A DNA stretch of 64,000 bases from NCBI GenBank assembly GCA_965232455.1, contig OZ246981.1:2232001-2296000 (forward strand), given 5' to 3'. Source of the stretch: JBFGFX01 sp965232455. GTDB lineage: Bacteria > Pseudomonadota > Gammaproteobacteria > Steroidobacterales > Woeseiaceae. The position numbers and the translations under genes are program-made. The notes below the pieces were generated by a model. That model was not told where the DNA came from. It saw only the letters and a list, made by a program, of their open reading frames with translations, and did no database searches. Shown here in pieces: positions 32,808 through 42,082 of the stretch. Every line of letters begins with the position of its first letter. The first letter of the stretch is position 1.

Positions 32808-33646
32808 ACTGATGCTTCGGCAAAAACTGCGGTCGTGGCATCGATCAGAGTCGGAACCGTCGTGATTTCCACCGAGTTCCAGAACTTATCACCATACACT
32901 GGCGTTACTGATAGTCCGGTATGATCGCGCTGCAATTTCTCTATTAAAGCACTATTGGGACGCGGAATCGGACTACTCGGGCTTGATACTATCTCGAACC
33001 AATGTATCGGTGTAGACGCTTCAAAGTCGTCGGCAATTAGCGTCGCCAAACTCATGGACCTCGCCAATTCCGGCGATATTTCGTAGCCCGCGACTTCTAC
33101 CGACTCGCCCGACTCGAATCTATCCATCAGTTCTGCTATCGATTCTTTGCGACCATCGTTTTCGCTCATCTGCGATGCAACTCGAATTCGTAAGAATTGT
33201 TTCAGGAATGTAGATCCGTTTGTACAGGGACTCCACAGAACAATCTTGCTGGCGCGAGAAACCAACTCTGATTGCCCATTGAAAAGAACCAGTGCACCGA
33301 ATCGAATCGCCAAGAAACTTATTGATCCCCGGCCGGTTTGGACTGTACGAGACAGCACGGAAACAATATTGTCGCACCAGGCTGTCCAACTCGCGTCCGA
33401 AAAGTCTCCCTCGCTATCTCCCGTGCCATGCAAATCAACCAATACTGCTCGCAGGCCATTACCCGCCAGAGAACGCGCCTGCAGCGACATCATTCTTCGG
33501 CAACGGTTCATTTCCTCGGCAAACGGCGGAACGATTATCACGGTTTCTGTTCCGGGCTTGAGCACCCTGGGCCCGTATTCGATAACGAATATGCTGCCGT
33601 GCGCGGTTTCCAGAAAGTATGGAGAAATCGTGATTTCTTTATGCAT
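32804..33646 (-). CDS. Exosortase A-associated alpha/beta hydrolase 2
   Basis: A 280-residue alpha/beta hydrolase of the hydrolase 2 family (TIGR03101). The hallmark IVPPFAEEMNRCRRMMSLQA and VLVDLHGTGDSEGDFSDASW are present. The elbow is degenerate (LAIRFGALVLF, no Ser or Cys nucleophile), so catalysis is doubtful and a binding role is possible. The ATG at 33646 overlaps the ACP stop by 8 bp; a TTG four codons earlier is less likely. It pairs with hydrolase 1 and the ACP, presumably releasing or transferring an ACP-bound small acid (inference). Confidence 0.88.
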   Translation of the reverse strand: MHKEITISPYFLETAHGSIFVIEYGPRVLKPGTETVIIVPPFAEEMNRCRRMMSLQARSLAGNGLRAVLVDLHGTGDSEGDFSDASWTAWCDNIVSVLSRTVQTGRGSISFLAIRFGALVLFNGQSELVSRASKIVLWSPCTNGSTFLKQFLRIRVASQMSENDGRKESIAELMDRFESGESVEVAGYEISPELARSMSLATLIADDFEASTPIHWFEIVSSPSSPIPRPNSALIEKLQRDHTGLSVTPVYGDKFWNSVEITTVPTLIDATTAVFAEASV

Positions 33647-33887
33647 TCTTCGCGGCAATGAAACTTACTAACGACCCCACCGTTTCAAATACGTCTGCGC
33701 TTATTTCATCATCTTCTATTTCAATCCCGTACTCTTCCTCAACCGCAGTCAATACGGCAACAACGGCCATGGAATCAAACTCCGCTATGCTACCCAACAA
33801 GCGAGTCGAAGAATCCATGCCTTTGGCGCGCTCATCCAATTGAAGAGTGGCCCCGAGAATTTGTATTACGTTTTCTAAATCAGACAT
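33639..33887 (-). CDS. Acyl carrier protein, XrtA-associated
   Basis: An 82-residue acidic ACP with its attachment Ser in AEFDSMAVVAVL and an E/D-rich helix III. XrtA loci carry such an ACP next to hydrolases 1 and 2 and near the acyl-CoA ligase and decarboxylase; the ligase probably loads it. The ATG at 33887 was preferred to a TTG three codons upstream. Twelve bases separate it from the TPR gene. Confidence 0.9.
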   Translation of the reverse strand: MSDLENVIQILGATLQLDERAKGMDSSTRLLGSIAEFDSMAVVAVLTAVEEEYGIEIEDDEISADVFETVGSLVSFIAAKNA

Positions 33888-33899
33888 TAGGTCCAAACC

Positions 33900-34628
33900 T
33901 CACTCTTCATCCAATTCCTGTTTCCATACACCTGCCTTAACGAGGCGATTTCGTAGGCCCGGTAATGGATACCCAAGCTCGTATGCCCGTTTGGCATGCG
34001 CTGATGCGAGATCGTAATTCTCCATTTTCGTATACAAAAGCCCGATGCCGTATTGGGCATCGGCTGAATCTGGCTGGATCTCAATTGCTTTCTGATACTG
34101 TGTCAGAGCCATCTCATCTCTACCCCTCTTTAGAAGGTAAATCGCGTAAGTGACTCTAACCAGAGCGTCATCCGGACGAAAAGTCATGGCCCTCTCGAAC
34201 CAGCAGTCAATCGAATACAACCCGTGCTTCCCTGCACCTTTCGAAACATGATATTTCGCTATTGCCGATAAAGCTCGATGATGATTGGGAAAGGCACGCA
34301 GCGTGTATTCGAGATCGGACAACGGATCCTCCAGATAAAATCCTCGAATCAGAGCTTCGATTTCAGGCGTAAAATGAACTCTTTCAACAACACCGAGCTT
34401 ACTTTCTGTTTCGCCTTCGTCGGTCTGAATGACTCTATGATTCGGGTCTGTATAATCAAATGGTCCAAATCCGTTTCTGAGGTCACCGCACTCGTACGAC
34501 ACAAACTGCGCTGAAGCGGAATTTGCAAACAACAAGAAGCTGACTGCAAACAATACACCAGACAACAATCGACGCGTACTTCGAGATAAATTTGACCTCG
34601 GGGCGACGTGGTCAAGGTGATTGATCAT
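33900..34628 (-). CDS. Secreted TPR protein
   Basis: A 242-residue protein with an N-terminal signal peptide after a basic stretch (GVLFAVSFLLFANSASA-QF, cleavage near residue 40). A Cys pair (SYECGDL and YSIDCWF) follows, then three or four TPR units (ALSAIAKYHVSKGAGKHGLY, ALVRVTYAIYLLKRGRDEMAL, ADAQYGIGLLYTKMENYDLA). It is probably a periplasmic scaffold for assembly of the export or modification machinery. It lies upstream of the ACP-hydrolase genes in the same operon. No specific family recognised. Confidence 0.75.
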   Translation of the reverse strand: MINHLDHVAPRSNLSRSTRRLLSGVLFAVSFLLFANSASAQFVSYECGDLRNGFGPFDYTDPNHRVIQTDEGETESKLGVVERVHFTPEIEALIRGFYLEDPLSDLEYTLRAFPNHHRALSAIAKYHVSKGAGKHGLYSIDCWFERAMTFRPDDALVRVTYAIYLLKRGRDEMALTQYQKAIEIQPDSADAQYGIGLLYTKMENYDLASAHAKRAYELGYPLPGLRNRLVKAGVWKQELDEE

Positions 34629-34634
34629 AAGTCC

Positions 34635-34862
34635 TCACATACCTATAGTTGCAACGGGAATCAACCGAAACAACACTTCGATACTTTCTCGAACTTGAAG
34701 CCTGAGCGCAGCTAAATTATACATCAAGCTCGTCGAATCACCCAAACAGCAATCCTTGGCAGAGCATAACTGATACGCGCTTGCCGTATGGACGGGCCAA
34801 TAGATGTGATCCGAGATTAAGTAAGCAACTGCCGCGACTGTTATACACGAGAATCGCTTCAT
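34635..34862 (-). CDS. Possible small exported Cys-containing protein
   Basis: A 75-codon frame ending 6 bp before the TPR gene on the same strand. It starts MKRFSCITVAAVAYLISDHI and has a signal-peptide-like N-terminus with a possible cleavage after TASA (residue 29). A CSAKDCC cluster and a helix follow. There is no good ribosome site before the ATG. Spacing and the export signal make it plausible as the first gene of the TPR operon; chance is not excluded. Confidence 0.4.
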   Translation of the reverse strand: MKRFSCITVAAVAYLISDHIYWPVHTASAYQLCSAKDCCLGDSTSLMYNLAALRLQVRESIEVLFRLIPVATIGM

Positions 34863-35067
34863 AGTACTTATGGGTCTTGGCACAATTCACTTGCTTGTTA
34901 GTTCGATAAGTCTGAAAATTGTTACTTGAAAGTTGGCTAACACCAAGCCAATCTCCAACACACATAACTTGTTTTCCCAACTTACTCACGTTGTCGTCAG
35001 ATCGGCAGTACGCGAGGTAGAATCTCTCGCTATGCGTGGCCACTGATACTAAGGGTATCCAAGTAAT

Positions 35068-36906
35068 ATGATAGAAATATACGGTCGATGCATGGCTGAT
35101 GGCCGGCGTCAAACTCTGAATCGAGCCCACCGTAACATTATTTGCGGGCCCATCCCTGTGAGCGATCTCTCAACACAAAGTGAGACGCATGCCCTATTGG
35201 GTTGGGATGGGGGACCGTCGAACCTGATTTGGTTATCTGAGAGCAATGGCGTATGTGCCATGATATCTGGCAGACCGCGCTGGCGAGATCCGAAACTGGA
35301 AAAAATAGCGGCAGAGGACGGGCACGGCACGGCAGTCCGAATCGCATATGGTGAATACGGGGACAACGCGATAAATCTGATCTTCGGTAGATTCGCAATC
35401 TGTATTTATGACAACAATAGACAGAGGTTAGTTCTTGCAATCGACCGCTTGGGGGTTGAAAGAATATGCTATTGCTTTGATGAAGGAGACGGGCTGACTT
35501 TCGCAACGACACTGACAAGTATTAAACAACTTCGAGCCGTTTCGTCTGTTGTCTCGAATCAGGCCTTGTTTGATTTCATGTACTTCCATGTAATTCCGAG
35601 CCCGGGCACGATATATGAAAACGTACGAAAACTGGAGCCGGGCCAGATGCTCATCTTCGATGGGTCAGGCACAGAGCTGTCCTACTACTGGACACCGGAG
35701 TTTGCGGCGGATAATGAGACCAGTGAAGCGGATCTGTCGATAGAGTTGCTCACGACGCTTGGGACTGCCGTAGAGAGATGCGATGCCGATGAGCGTACCG
35801 GCTGCTTTCTCAGCGGTGGCTTGGATAGCTCGACGGTCACTGGGCTCGCATGCAAATCAAGCTCGAGAAAAATTGACGCATTTACCATCGGCTTCGATCA
35901 GGCTGGATACGATGAAGTTTTTTTTGCAAGAGCCGCGGCAAAACACTTCGGTGCCAACCTCATTGAGTATTACGTTACTCCCGAAGATATCGCAGGTACC
36001 GTCGACGAAATCGCAACTACCTACGATGAGCCATTCGGAAACTCGTCAGCGATTCCGACGTTGTTTTGCGCGCGTCTGGCAGCTCAACACGATAAAACCC
36101 ATCTGTTGGCCGGTGACGGTGGCGATGAGCTGTTTGCCGGAAACGATCGGTACGAGACACAAACTATATTTGAATACTACGCACGGGTTCCCGGTTGGAT
36201 GAAATCGGCAATAATTGAACCCGTTTTCCTTAGCAAAGCGGCCAACTGGACTCCCCTCAGTAGAAAAGTGCGGCGTTACATCGAACAGGCAGCTGTTACA
36301 ATGCCCGACCGCTTACAAACTTACAACACTCTGAAGATAAATCGTATCGTAGACGTATTCACTACTGAGTTTCTTGAAACCGTTGATGCCGGGTACCCCA
36401 TATCCGAAATGAAGAAATGGTATGACAGAGGATCCGACACTGATTTCCTAAACCGTATGCTGTTCTTTGATTGGAAACTAACACTGGCAGACAACGACAT
36501 TCGTAAAGTCAATACGATGTGCGAACGCGAAAATGTTCGCGTCTCTTACCCAATGCTGGACGACGATTTACTCAGTTTTTCGACGAAAATTCCGTCCGAC
36601 GTCAAAATGAGGCGAGGCCAGTTACGTCGATTTTTCAGGAACTCACTCAGTAGTTTTTTGCCCCTTGAGGTCTTGTCAAAATCCAAACACGGATTCGGGC
36701 TGCCGTTTGGTGAATGGTTGAAAACGTCGTCTGAATTGCAAGCTGCGATCAACCCGAGTTTGGAATCGCTGGCAAACCGTGGAATTGTCAAGAAGAGTTT
36801 TATCGAGTCAATGCGGCATAAACATATGCATGAACATGCCGCCTATTACGGCGGAACAATATGGACGCTGGTAATGCTGGAGCGATGGTTAGTGAAAAAC
36901 ACTTAG
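35068..36906 (+). CDS. Asparagine synthase-like protein lacking the glutaminase Cys
   Basis: A 612-residue AsnB homologue. The synthetase domain is intact: the PP-loop SGGLDSST at residues 249-256, then FTIGFDQAGYDE, and the GDGGDELFAGNDRY block. The N-terminal Ntn domain is recognisable (IFGRFAICIYDNNRQRLVLA, AIDRLGVERICY), but the protein begins MIEIYGRCMADG, with no Cys2 and no MCGI start. It therefore cannot hydrolyse glutamine in the usual way. It may use free ammonia, borrow ammonia from a partner, or adenylate a carboxylate for another nucleophile, as beta-lactam synthetases do. Two normal homologues (MCGI starts) lie at 47 and 52 kb. It overlaps the convergent deacetylase gene by 4 bp. 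Confidence 0.85.
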   Translation: MIEIYGRCMADGRRQTLNRAHRNIICGPIPVSDLSTQSETHALLGWDGGPSNLIWLSESNGVCAMISGRPRWRDPKLEKIAAEDGHGTAVRIAYGEYGDNAINLIFGRFAICIYDNNRQRLVLAIDRLGVERICYCFDEGDGLTFATTLTSIKQLRAVSSVVSNQALFDFMYFHVIPSPGTIYENVRKLEPGQMLIFDGSGTELSYYWTPEFAADNETSEADLSIELLTTLGTAVERCDADERTGCFLSGGLDSSTVTGLACKSSSRKIDAFTIGFDQAGYDEVFFARAAAKHFGANLIEYYVTPEDIAGTVDEIATTYDEPFGNSSAIPTLFCARLAAQHDKTHLLAGDGGDELFAGNDRYETQTIFEYYARVPGWMKSAIIEPVFLSKAANWTPLSRKVRRYIEQAAVTMPDRLQTYNTLKINRIVDVFTTEFLETVDAGYPISEMKKWYDRGSDTDFLNRMLFFDWKLTLADNDIRKVNTMCERENVRVSYPMLDDDLLSFSTKIPSDVKMRRGQLRRFFRNSLSSFLPLEVLSKSKHGFGLPFGEWLKTSSELQAAINPSLESLANRGIVKKSFIESMRHKHMHEHAAYYGGTIWTLVMLERWLVKNT

Positions 36907-37811
36907 CCTTTCGCTTGCCAATACAACAGGCGAAGAATGAACTTCCAGTAGCTCTTGTCCCAAACCCCGTATCTCGGAAGTTGATATCTGTCCGTCGAAA
37001 ATTCTACTATTCCATTTTGAGTAGACACGGCAGCATCAAACCCTGCGTTTCGAACGAGTTTGACATGACTCTCTCTGTAATCGACGCCGGGCTTCCCGTT
37101 CGGATACGCAAAACTGCTGACTGTAACGCCCAGCAACTGCCTTAGGGCGTTCCCGCTTTCTGAAATTTCTTGTTCCGCCTCATCGTCCGGCTGCTGCGCG
37201 AGTATGGGATGGGATACCGTATGCGCTCCTATCTCCATACCGGCCTGCACCAACAGATTCAATTGATCATCCGACATCATTAACCGGTCCGGCAGACTAG
37301 AGCCTGTGACGCTCACAATCTCCTGAACGATCCTGGATCTTTTCGGCTCCGGGACATGCTTCAACTTCTTCAACAGCGTATCTATTGCCGAGCGACGGGA
37401 TTCCAAGTCCTTCAGGGTAAAATTTCCGAGGCCAAACTTCTCGAGACTAAGACCGGTTGCATTGCAATTTCGTATTGCCTCGATGATCTTGTCATTCCAC
37501 ATCAATTCGCCGGCAATAAATTTTGTCGCGATGAAAAACGTTGCTTTCAACCCGTATCGATTGAGAAGTGGTAACGCCTCTGTAGCGTTATCAGCATAGC
37601 CATCATCAAACGTAATAACGACTGAACGGGCAGGAAGAGCTCTTTTGCCGAGCAGCGAAAGTGCTTCCGACAGTGTATAGACACGAAAATACTTCGCCAG
37701 GGCGCGCAAATGCGTATCGAAATCGCTAGCTGTAGTCTCTTCTGGAAACAGTAAATCGATTTCAGGGATTACGCGGTGGTAAGACAGCACGAGCAGGCGA
37801 TTTCGGAACAT
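36903..37811 (-). CDS. Polysaccharide deacetylase (NodB domain)
   Basis: A 302-residue carbohydrate esterase 4 type protein. LLVLSYHRVIPE gives the early His, VVITFDDGYADNATEALPLL carries the Asp-Asp motif with metal-binding Asp, and IGAHTVSHPILAQ gives the His-x4-His metal site. ATFFIATKFI is the usual strand. No signal peptide is clear. It should remove N-acetyl groups from a polymer or its precursor. It is followed 14 bp upstream on the strand by the FkbM methyltransferase, so they are likely co-transcribed. It is distinct from the XrtA-type deacetylase at 55 kb. Confidence 0.88.
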   Translation of the reverse strand: MFRNRLLVLSYHRVIPEIDLLFPEETTASDFDTHLRALAKYFRVYTLSEALSLLGKRALPARSVVITFDDGYADNATEALPLLNRYGLKATFFIATKFIAGELMWNDKIIEAIRNCNATGLSLEKFGLGNFTLKDLESRRSAIDTLLKKLKHVPEPKRSRIVQEIVSVTGSSLPDRLMMSDDQLNLLVQAGMEIGAHTVSHPILAQQPDDEAEQEISESGNALRQLLGVTVSSFAYPNGKPGVDYRESHVKLVRNAGFDAAVSTQNGIVEFSTDRYQLPRYGVWDKSYWKFILRLLYWQAKG

Positions 37812-37824
37812 TGCTGGCTGCCGG

Positions 37825-38502
37825 CTACTGCGACGTCGGCGTGAATATTAAATTGCTGGAATTGGGAAGAACCGTGGCCTCGTAACCGATGGGCTCCAAA
37901 AATTGCTGTATTTTGTCGTCGCTAAGTTCCACTACCAGCACGGGTTTGTCACGCAGCAGTAGTTCACGCATTCCGGCTAGGACGGGTAACTCGTGTCCTT
38001 CGGCGTCAACTTTTACGAACCCGACCCTGTGCTGTAATTTTAGTGAGTCAATTGCGAGCGTGAGGCACGAGACGTCGCCGCTGTCAGAAATATTCGCCAT
38101 GTAATAGTTGTCCAACCCGGATTCGAAAGACGGAATTTCCATTCCAACCACTTCCGTCTTATCGGACGATGCGGCATTCAGCAATGTAACGTTTCCGACG
38201 CCGGCTCTTGCCACATTTGATGCGAGTAACTCAAAGGTAGCGGGGATCGGCTCGAACGCGAGTACTCGTCCATTTACGCCAACGATTGATGACAGTTTTA
38301 GTGTGTAGTGCCCAATATTGGCGCCAACGTCGATGACCCAATCGCCTTCGGAAACCCATTCATCCAATAAAGAATATTCCTTTTCATCTGTAAAGAATGT
38401 TCCACGCCTGATCTGCGATGCGAAAAGCATGCGCTTCATCGAATTCTGAGCCGCGAGTGGAAAACGACTCGCTATTCTTTTCAGCAAATTAGTGGATTGC
38501 AT
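37825..38502 (-). CDS. FkbM-family SAM-dependent methyltransferase
   Basis: A 225-residue FkbM-family methyltransferase. The SAM site is WVIDVGANIGHYTLKLSSI, followed by VLAFEPIPATFELLASNV and VGFVKVDAEGHELPVLAGM, all family hallmarks. It probably O-methylates a sugar of the polymer. It is first in a two-gene unit with the deacetylase. A -10-like TATAAT element lies in the AT-rich stretch just upstream (38526-38531 region) but is poorly spaced. Confidence 0.88.
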   Translation of the reverse strand: MQSTNLLKRIASRFPLAAQNSMKRMLFASQIRRGTFFTDEKEYSLLDEWVSEGDWVIDVGANIGHYTLKLSSIVGVNGRVLAFEPIPATFELLASNVARAGVGNVTLLNAASSDKTEVVGMEIPSFESGLDNYYMANISDSGDVSCLTLAIDSLKLQHRVGFVKVDAEGHELPVLAGMRELLLRDKPVLVVELSDDKIQQFLEPIGYEATVLPNSSNLIFTPTSQ

Positions 38503-38608
38503 GTCTTATGCTCTGTGTTGACTGTGTATAATATTAAACAGTTTCGCTAATAGTTTCGTGAAATACGCACACATACCCATGATTTATAAATGTGGGCCTG
38601 AATAGCAT

Positions 38609-39760
38609 TTAGGATACCAAGAGCGACTTGTACAGATTCGTGTATCCTTCGACCATTGACCGCAATGAAAACACGGTTTTAGCCCGTTCTCTGGATTTCA
38701 AAGCATGTCTTTGCCTGAGTTCCGGGTCCTTGTGGTATTCAAGTACCCGATCCGCAATGTGATCGGGTGATTCCGCTGGCACTAAGAATCCGCAACAGCT
38801 GTCAACGACTAATTCGGAATTGCCGCCAACGCTCGTTGCGATTACCGGCAGTCCACTGGCCATCGCTTCCAGGATAGCGTTCGATATGCCTTCGATTCTC
38901 GACGGCATCACGAAAACATCCATGCAACGTAGATAGGAGTCCACATTGTCCACGGTACCGGTAATTGTGTATTTCCCCGCGCATCCGGCCGCTCCAAGAA
39001 ACTCGACCAGATCTTGATGCAGCGGGCCGTCGCCAACAATCAACAACCGTAAGTTCTCCCCTATACCCGACGGGTCATTTACGAGCTTTGCAAAAGCCCT
39101 GGCGAGATTCATCGGATCCTTGACCGGATCTAGACGTTCGACTGTCCCAATTACGAACTCGTCAGGGGAACCGACTTCCAGTATCGGGTTCCGCACTGGC
39201 TCACTTGGGTTAGGTGAAAATCTATTCACATCCACACCATTATATATCTGACAAATCTTCGATTCAGACACACCAAATGACCGGCGCAACCAATTCTTAG
39301 ACTCGTGCGATAGCACCACGTGCCGCTTTACGAATGGATGGCAAATCCTCCTCAAGAGTCGGCGCTTCAAAGCGATTCCGCCGACATCTTCCAGAGCGAA
39401 ACCATGCTGGCCGTGTATGCATTGCCTGATTCCAGCGAGCTGAGCTACGATTGCACAGTCCAGCGTCCCGAAGTTTCGGGTGTGCACTATGTCAGGGCGA
39501 AGCTCTCGAAGAATCTTCCACAATGCGAAATATGTCCGCGGATCATGCCCAGGTTTTTTGTTCAACGAAATCACGTGGACGTCCTGGGATTCGATTCTGT
39601 CGCGAAATTCCGAATAATGGCTCAAACAAATAATTGTGTGATCGAAACTTTCAACTTCCATGTTGTTTATCAGGTTGACCAACCCGTTCTCGAGTCCACC
39701 CGGAATCAGGTGTTGAATTATGTGCACGACGTGGGGCGTACGAATCCGCGATTCGGTCAT
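38609..39760 (-). CDS. Glycosyltransferase family 4, PEP-CTERM/EpsH1-associated (TIGR03088-like)
   Basis: A 383-residue GT-B enzyme. The N-terminal HIIQHLIPGGLENGLVNLI and VHTRNFGTLDCAIVAQLAGI with CIHGQHGF match the exosortase-associated family TIGR03088. The C-terminal domain has GTVERLDPVKDP, LLIVGDGPLHQDL and PSRIEGISNAILEAMASGLP with the E-x7-E donor motif. It adds a sugar to the lipid-linked precursor. A pseudogene of a formyltransferase follows upstream on the same strand. Confidence 0.9.
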   Translation of the reverse strand: MTESRIRTPHVVHIIQHLIPGGLENGLVNLINNMEVESFDHTIICLSHYSEFRDRIESQDVHVISLNKKPGHDPRTYFALWKILRELRPDIVHTRNFGTLDCAIVAQLAGIRQCIHGQHGFALEDVGGIALKRRLLRRICHPFVKRHVVLSHESKNWLRRSFGVSESKICQIYNGVDVNRFSPNPSEPVRNPILEVGSPDEFVIGTVERLDPVKDPMNLARAFAKLVNDPSGIGENLRLLIVGDGPLHQDLVEFLGAAGCAGKYTITGTVDNVDSYLRCMDVFVMPSRIEGISNAILEAMASGLPVIATSVGGNSELVVDSCCGFLVPAESPDHIADRVLEYHKDPELRQRHALKSRERAKTVFSLRSMVEGYTNLYKSLLVS

Positions 39761-39806
39761 CTAGTCAGACCCTTGAGAATTGTTTCGAGCGATTGAAAAA
39801 ACTTAG

Positions 39807-40316
39807 TCATGAATGGCCTTCGAGTCGTGCAAGAATGTATGCTTGGAAAAGGTGTAGTCTTCCTTTGTGGAGATTAATCGTGCCTAGCCGAGGAATATCA
39901 AACACTCCATTTCGCAAAATCGGCGCTGCAAGCGAAATTCCGAAATCGGGTGCGTCCTTGCGCAGTCAACTTGCAGTATCATCGGAATCAACGTTACTCG
40001 AAGACTGCAGGCTGACGTTGGGCATTTCCAACAATGAAGGCCATTCGTAGGCGCAACCAGGCACATTGGAGATCAGTTCATCTTTCGTTCCACCATCTCG
40101 AAAAGACTTTAAGATTTCGGAAGCTTGATACCAAATCCATCGCGGGCCGTTCCTGCGAATGTTTTTGACTCTATTTCGTAGAATTGTCGATACCGATCGT
40201 TGCGGCGAGTGATGATAGATCTTGAAATCAATGTCAGGATAAGCGAGCGCTAGTTTGACGATGCCTTTGGCTACTGAAAAACTAGTCGATCCGGTGAAAA
40301 TGACGCATGACTTCAC
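39807..40316 (-). pseudogene. Formyltransferase-family gene with in-frame stop and truncated end
   Basis: Read from a GTG at 40316 (AGGAG eight bases upstream), the frame gives a Rossmann-like start (KSCVIFTGSTSFSVAKGIV) and a helix RWIWYQASEILKSF. A TGA stop then interrupts at 39966-39968. The same frame continues LRKDAPDFGISLAAPILRNG and VFDIPRLGTINLHKG, the formyl-binding block of methionyl-tRNA-formyltransferase-like sugar formyltransferases. After the HKG the sequence loses similarity and stops at 39807. The ancestor probably N-formylated an amino sugar nucleotide. One nonsense change and a lost C-terminus make it nonfunctional unless readthrough occurs. Confidence 0.75.
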
Positions 40317-40489
40317 GGCTGTAACTCCTGTCTGGTATGGTGCCATGCAAGCAAAGGGTATCCTCATGCACAAGCCCGTCCGGCCGTAGTGGCGGAAACT
40401 GAGACAGAGTTCCGCGGGCTTTGGCAGGAGACAGGTATGATGCACGAATTGCAAAGAATAACAAAAAGTTAGAGGCGCTTCCGAACTAA

Positions 40490-42082
40490 ATGATCGAGAC
40501 CTTATCAGATCTGATACTGCGAGCTGCACGATACGACGACAGCGCACCGGCTCTGCGTTTCAAAAAAGAAGGGCGGGGTTATGGTGAATTGCTATCGGAC
40601 ATCAGGCGATTTGCAGCCGGCCTCCAAGCGCTCGGGATAAGACGCAGCGACAGGGTTGCCATATTCGCAGACAAACAGATCGAAACTGTTACAGCGATGT
40701 TCGGCACAAGCATGGCGAGCGGCGTATTCGTTCCTGTGAATGGCCTCTTAAAACCCCAGCAGGTCGCCCACATACTAAATGACTGCTCAGTTCATACACT
40801 GGTAACCACATCCGCAAGGTTGGCTAATCTCTCATCGGTATTGGCCGACTGCCCGACGCTGCGACACGTTGTCGTCTTGGATAGCGAATCTCCCGAACCT
40901 GGCGACATCCCTCAAGAGTGCATCGGCTGGTCGACTCTGATGACGGCGCCGGAAGCCACCCGGTCACAGCGCGTTATTGCCTCAGACATGGCTTCGATCA
41001 TGTATACGTCGGGCAGTACGGGCCTCCCCAAGGGCGTGGTTCTATCCCACGCAAATATGGTGATCGGTGCAAGAAGCGTCGCCAGCTACATCGGAAATAC
41101 CGCCAACGATCGAATACTGGCAATCCTGCCGCTGAGTTTCGATGCCGGCCTGAGTCAGATAACGACGGGCTTTTGCGCAGGCGCCTGTGTCGTTCTTCAC
41201 AATTACCTCTTGCCATCGGATGTTGTTCGAGTTGTCGAACGCGAAGGCATTACCGGAATTACGGCCGTGCCGCCGCTATGGATGCAACTGACGGATCAGA
41301 AATGGCATGACGGAAGTGCTGACAGCGTCAGGTATTTCGCGAATACCGGGGGCAAGATGCCTCGAGAAACTCTCGGGCAACTACGAACGATATTTACCAA
41401 TGCCGATCCGTTTCTGATGTATGGCCTGACGGAGTCGTTTCGCTCAACGTATTTGCCGCCGTCTGAGGTCGATAAACGACCGGATTCAATGGGGATAGCA
41501 ATACCCAACGTCGAAGTACTTGTCGTCCGAAAAGACGGGTCCGTCTGCGCGCCCGGCGAGGTCGGTGAACTCGTGCATCGTGGACCGTTGGTGTCTCTCG
41601 GGTACTGGAATGATCCGGAGCGAACGGCGGAGAGGTTTCGACCTGCGCCCGGACAGCCGTCGGAGCTGCCGAACCCGGAGCTGGCTGTGTGGTCCGGAGA
41701 TTCGGTCAAGGCAGATGAAGATGGGTTCCTGTACTTCGTCAGCCGAATGGACGAAATGATCAAGACCTCCGGCTATCGCGTGAGCCCTGCGGAAATAGAA
41801 GAGGTTGTCTACAGTACCGGCCTGGTCGCCGAGGTCGCTGCACTGGGTATCCCCCATCCCAGATTGGCCCATGCAATCGTTCTGGTCGCCAAGCCCAAAG
41901 TAGCGGGAGAAGAGCCCTCAGAGGCCTTGCTGGAGCGCATACGACCTGACGTTCCCAACTATATGGTTCCCCATGCTGTTTACTGGAAACCAACCCTGCC
42001 TCGCAATGCTAACGGTAAGCTTGACCGTCGATTGCTCGCCGATGAATATGCCGAAGTATTCCAGTTGGAAAACGAGAAATGA
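40490..42082 (+). CDS. Acyl-CoA ligase (AMP-forming), exosortase A-associated
   Basis: A 530-residue ANL-superfamily adenylating enzyme matching the XrtA-associated ligase family (TIGR03098). The AMP loop MYTSGSTGLPKGVVLSHANM spans residues 171-190. PFLMYGLTESFRSTYLPP, VWSGDSVKADEDGFLYFVSR and ETIKTSGYR-like DEMIKTSGYRVSPAEIEEV follow, with the catalytic Lys in LPRNANGKLDRR. It would activate a small carboxylic acid and load it onto an ACP, probably the one at 33.6 kb. Its stop overlaps the decarboxylase ATG (ATGA). The acid is unknown. Confidence 0.93.
   Translation: MIETLSDLILRAARYDDSAPALRFKKEGRGYGELLSDIRRFAAGLQALGIRRSDRVAIFADKQIETVTAMFGTSMASGVFVPVNGLLKPQQVAHILNDCSVHTLVTTSARLANLSSVLADCPTLRHVVVLDSESPEPGDIPQECIGWSTLMTAPEATRSQRVIASDMASIMYTSGSTGLPKGVVLSHANMVIGARSVASYIGNTANDRILAILPLSFDAGLSQITTGFCAGACVVLHNYLLPSDVVRVVEREGITGITAVPPLWMQLTDQKWHDGSADSVRYFANTGGKMPRETLGQLRTIFTNADPFLMYGLTESFRSTYLPPSEVDKRPDSMGIAIPNVEVLVVRKDGSVCAPGEVGELVHRGPLVSLGYWNDPERTAERFRPAPGQPSELPNPELAVWSGDSVKADEDGFLYFVSRMDEMIKTSGYRVSPAEIEEVVYSTGLVAEVAALGIPHPRLAHAIVLVAKPKVAGEEPSEALLERIRPDVPNYMVPHAVYWKPTLPRNANGKLDRRLLADEYAEVFQLENEK

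Noticed and set aside
34877..34895. TTGGCAC followed by TTGCT, resembling a sigma-54 promoter.
   Set aside because: The GG and GC elements are 12 bases apart instead of 10, and the plus-strand gene downstream starts 170 bp later.
39807..39968. Selenocysteine or programmed readthrough at the formyltransferase TGA.
   Set aside because: No SECIS-like hairpin was apparent after the TGA and the 3' end is also missing, so simple decay is the better explanation.
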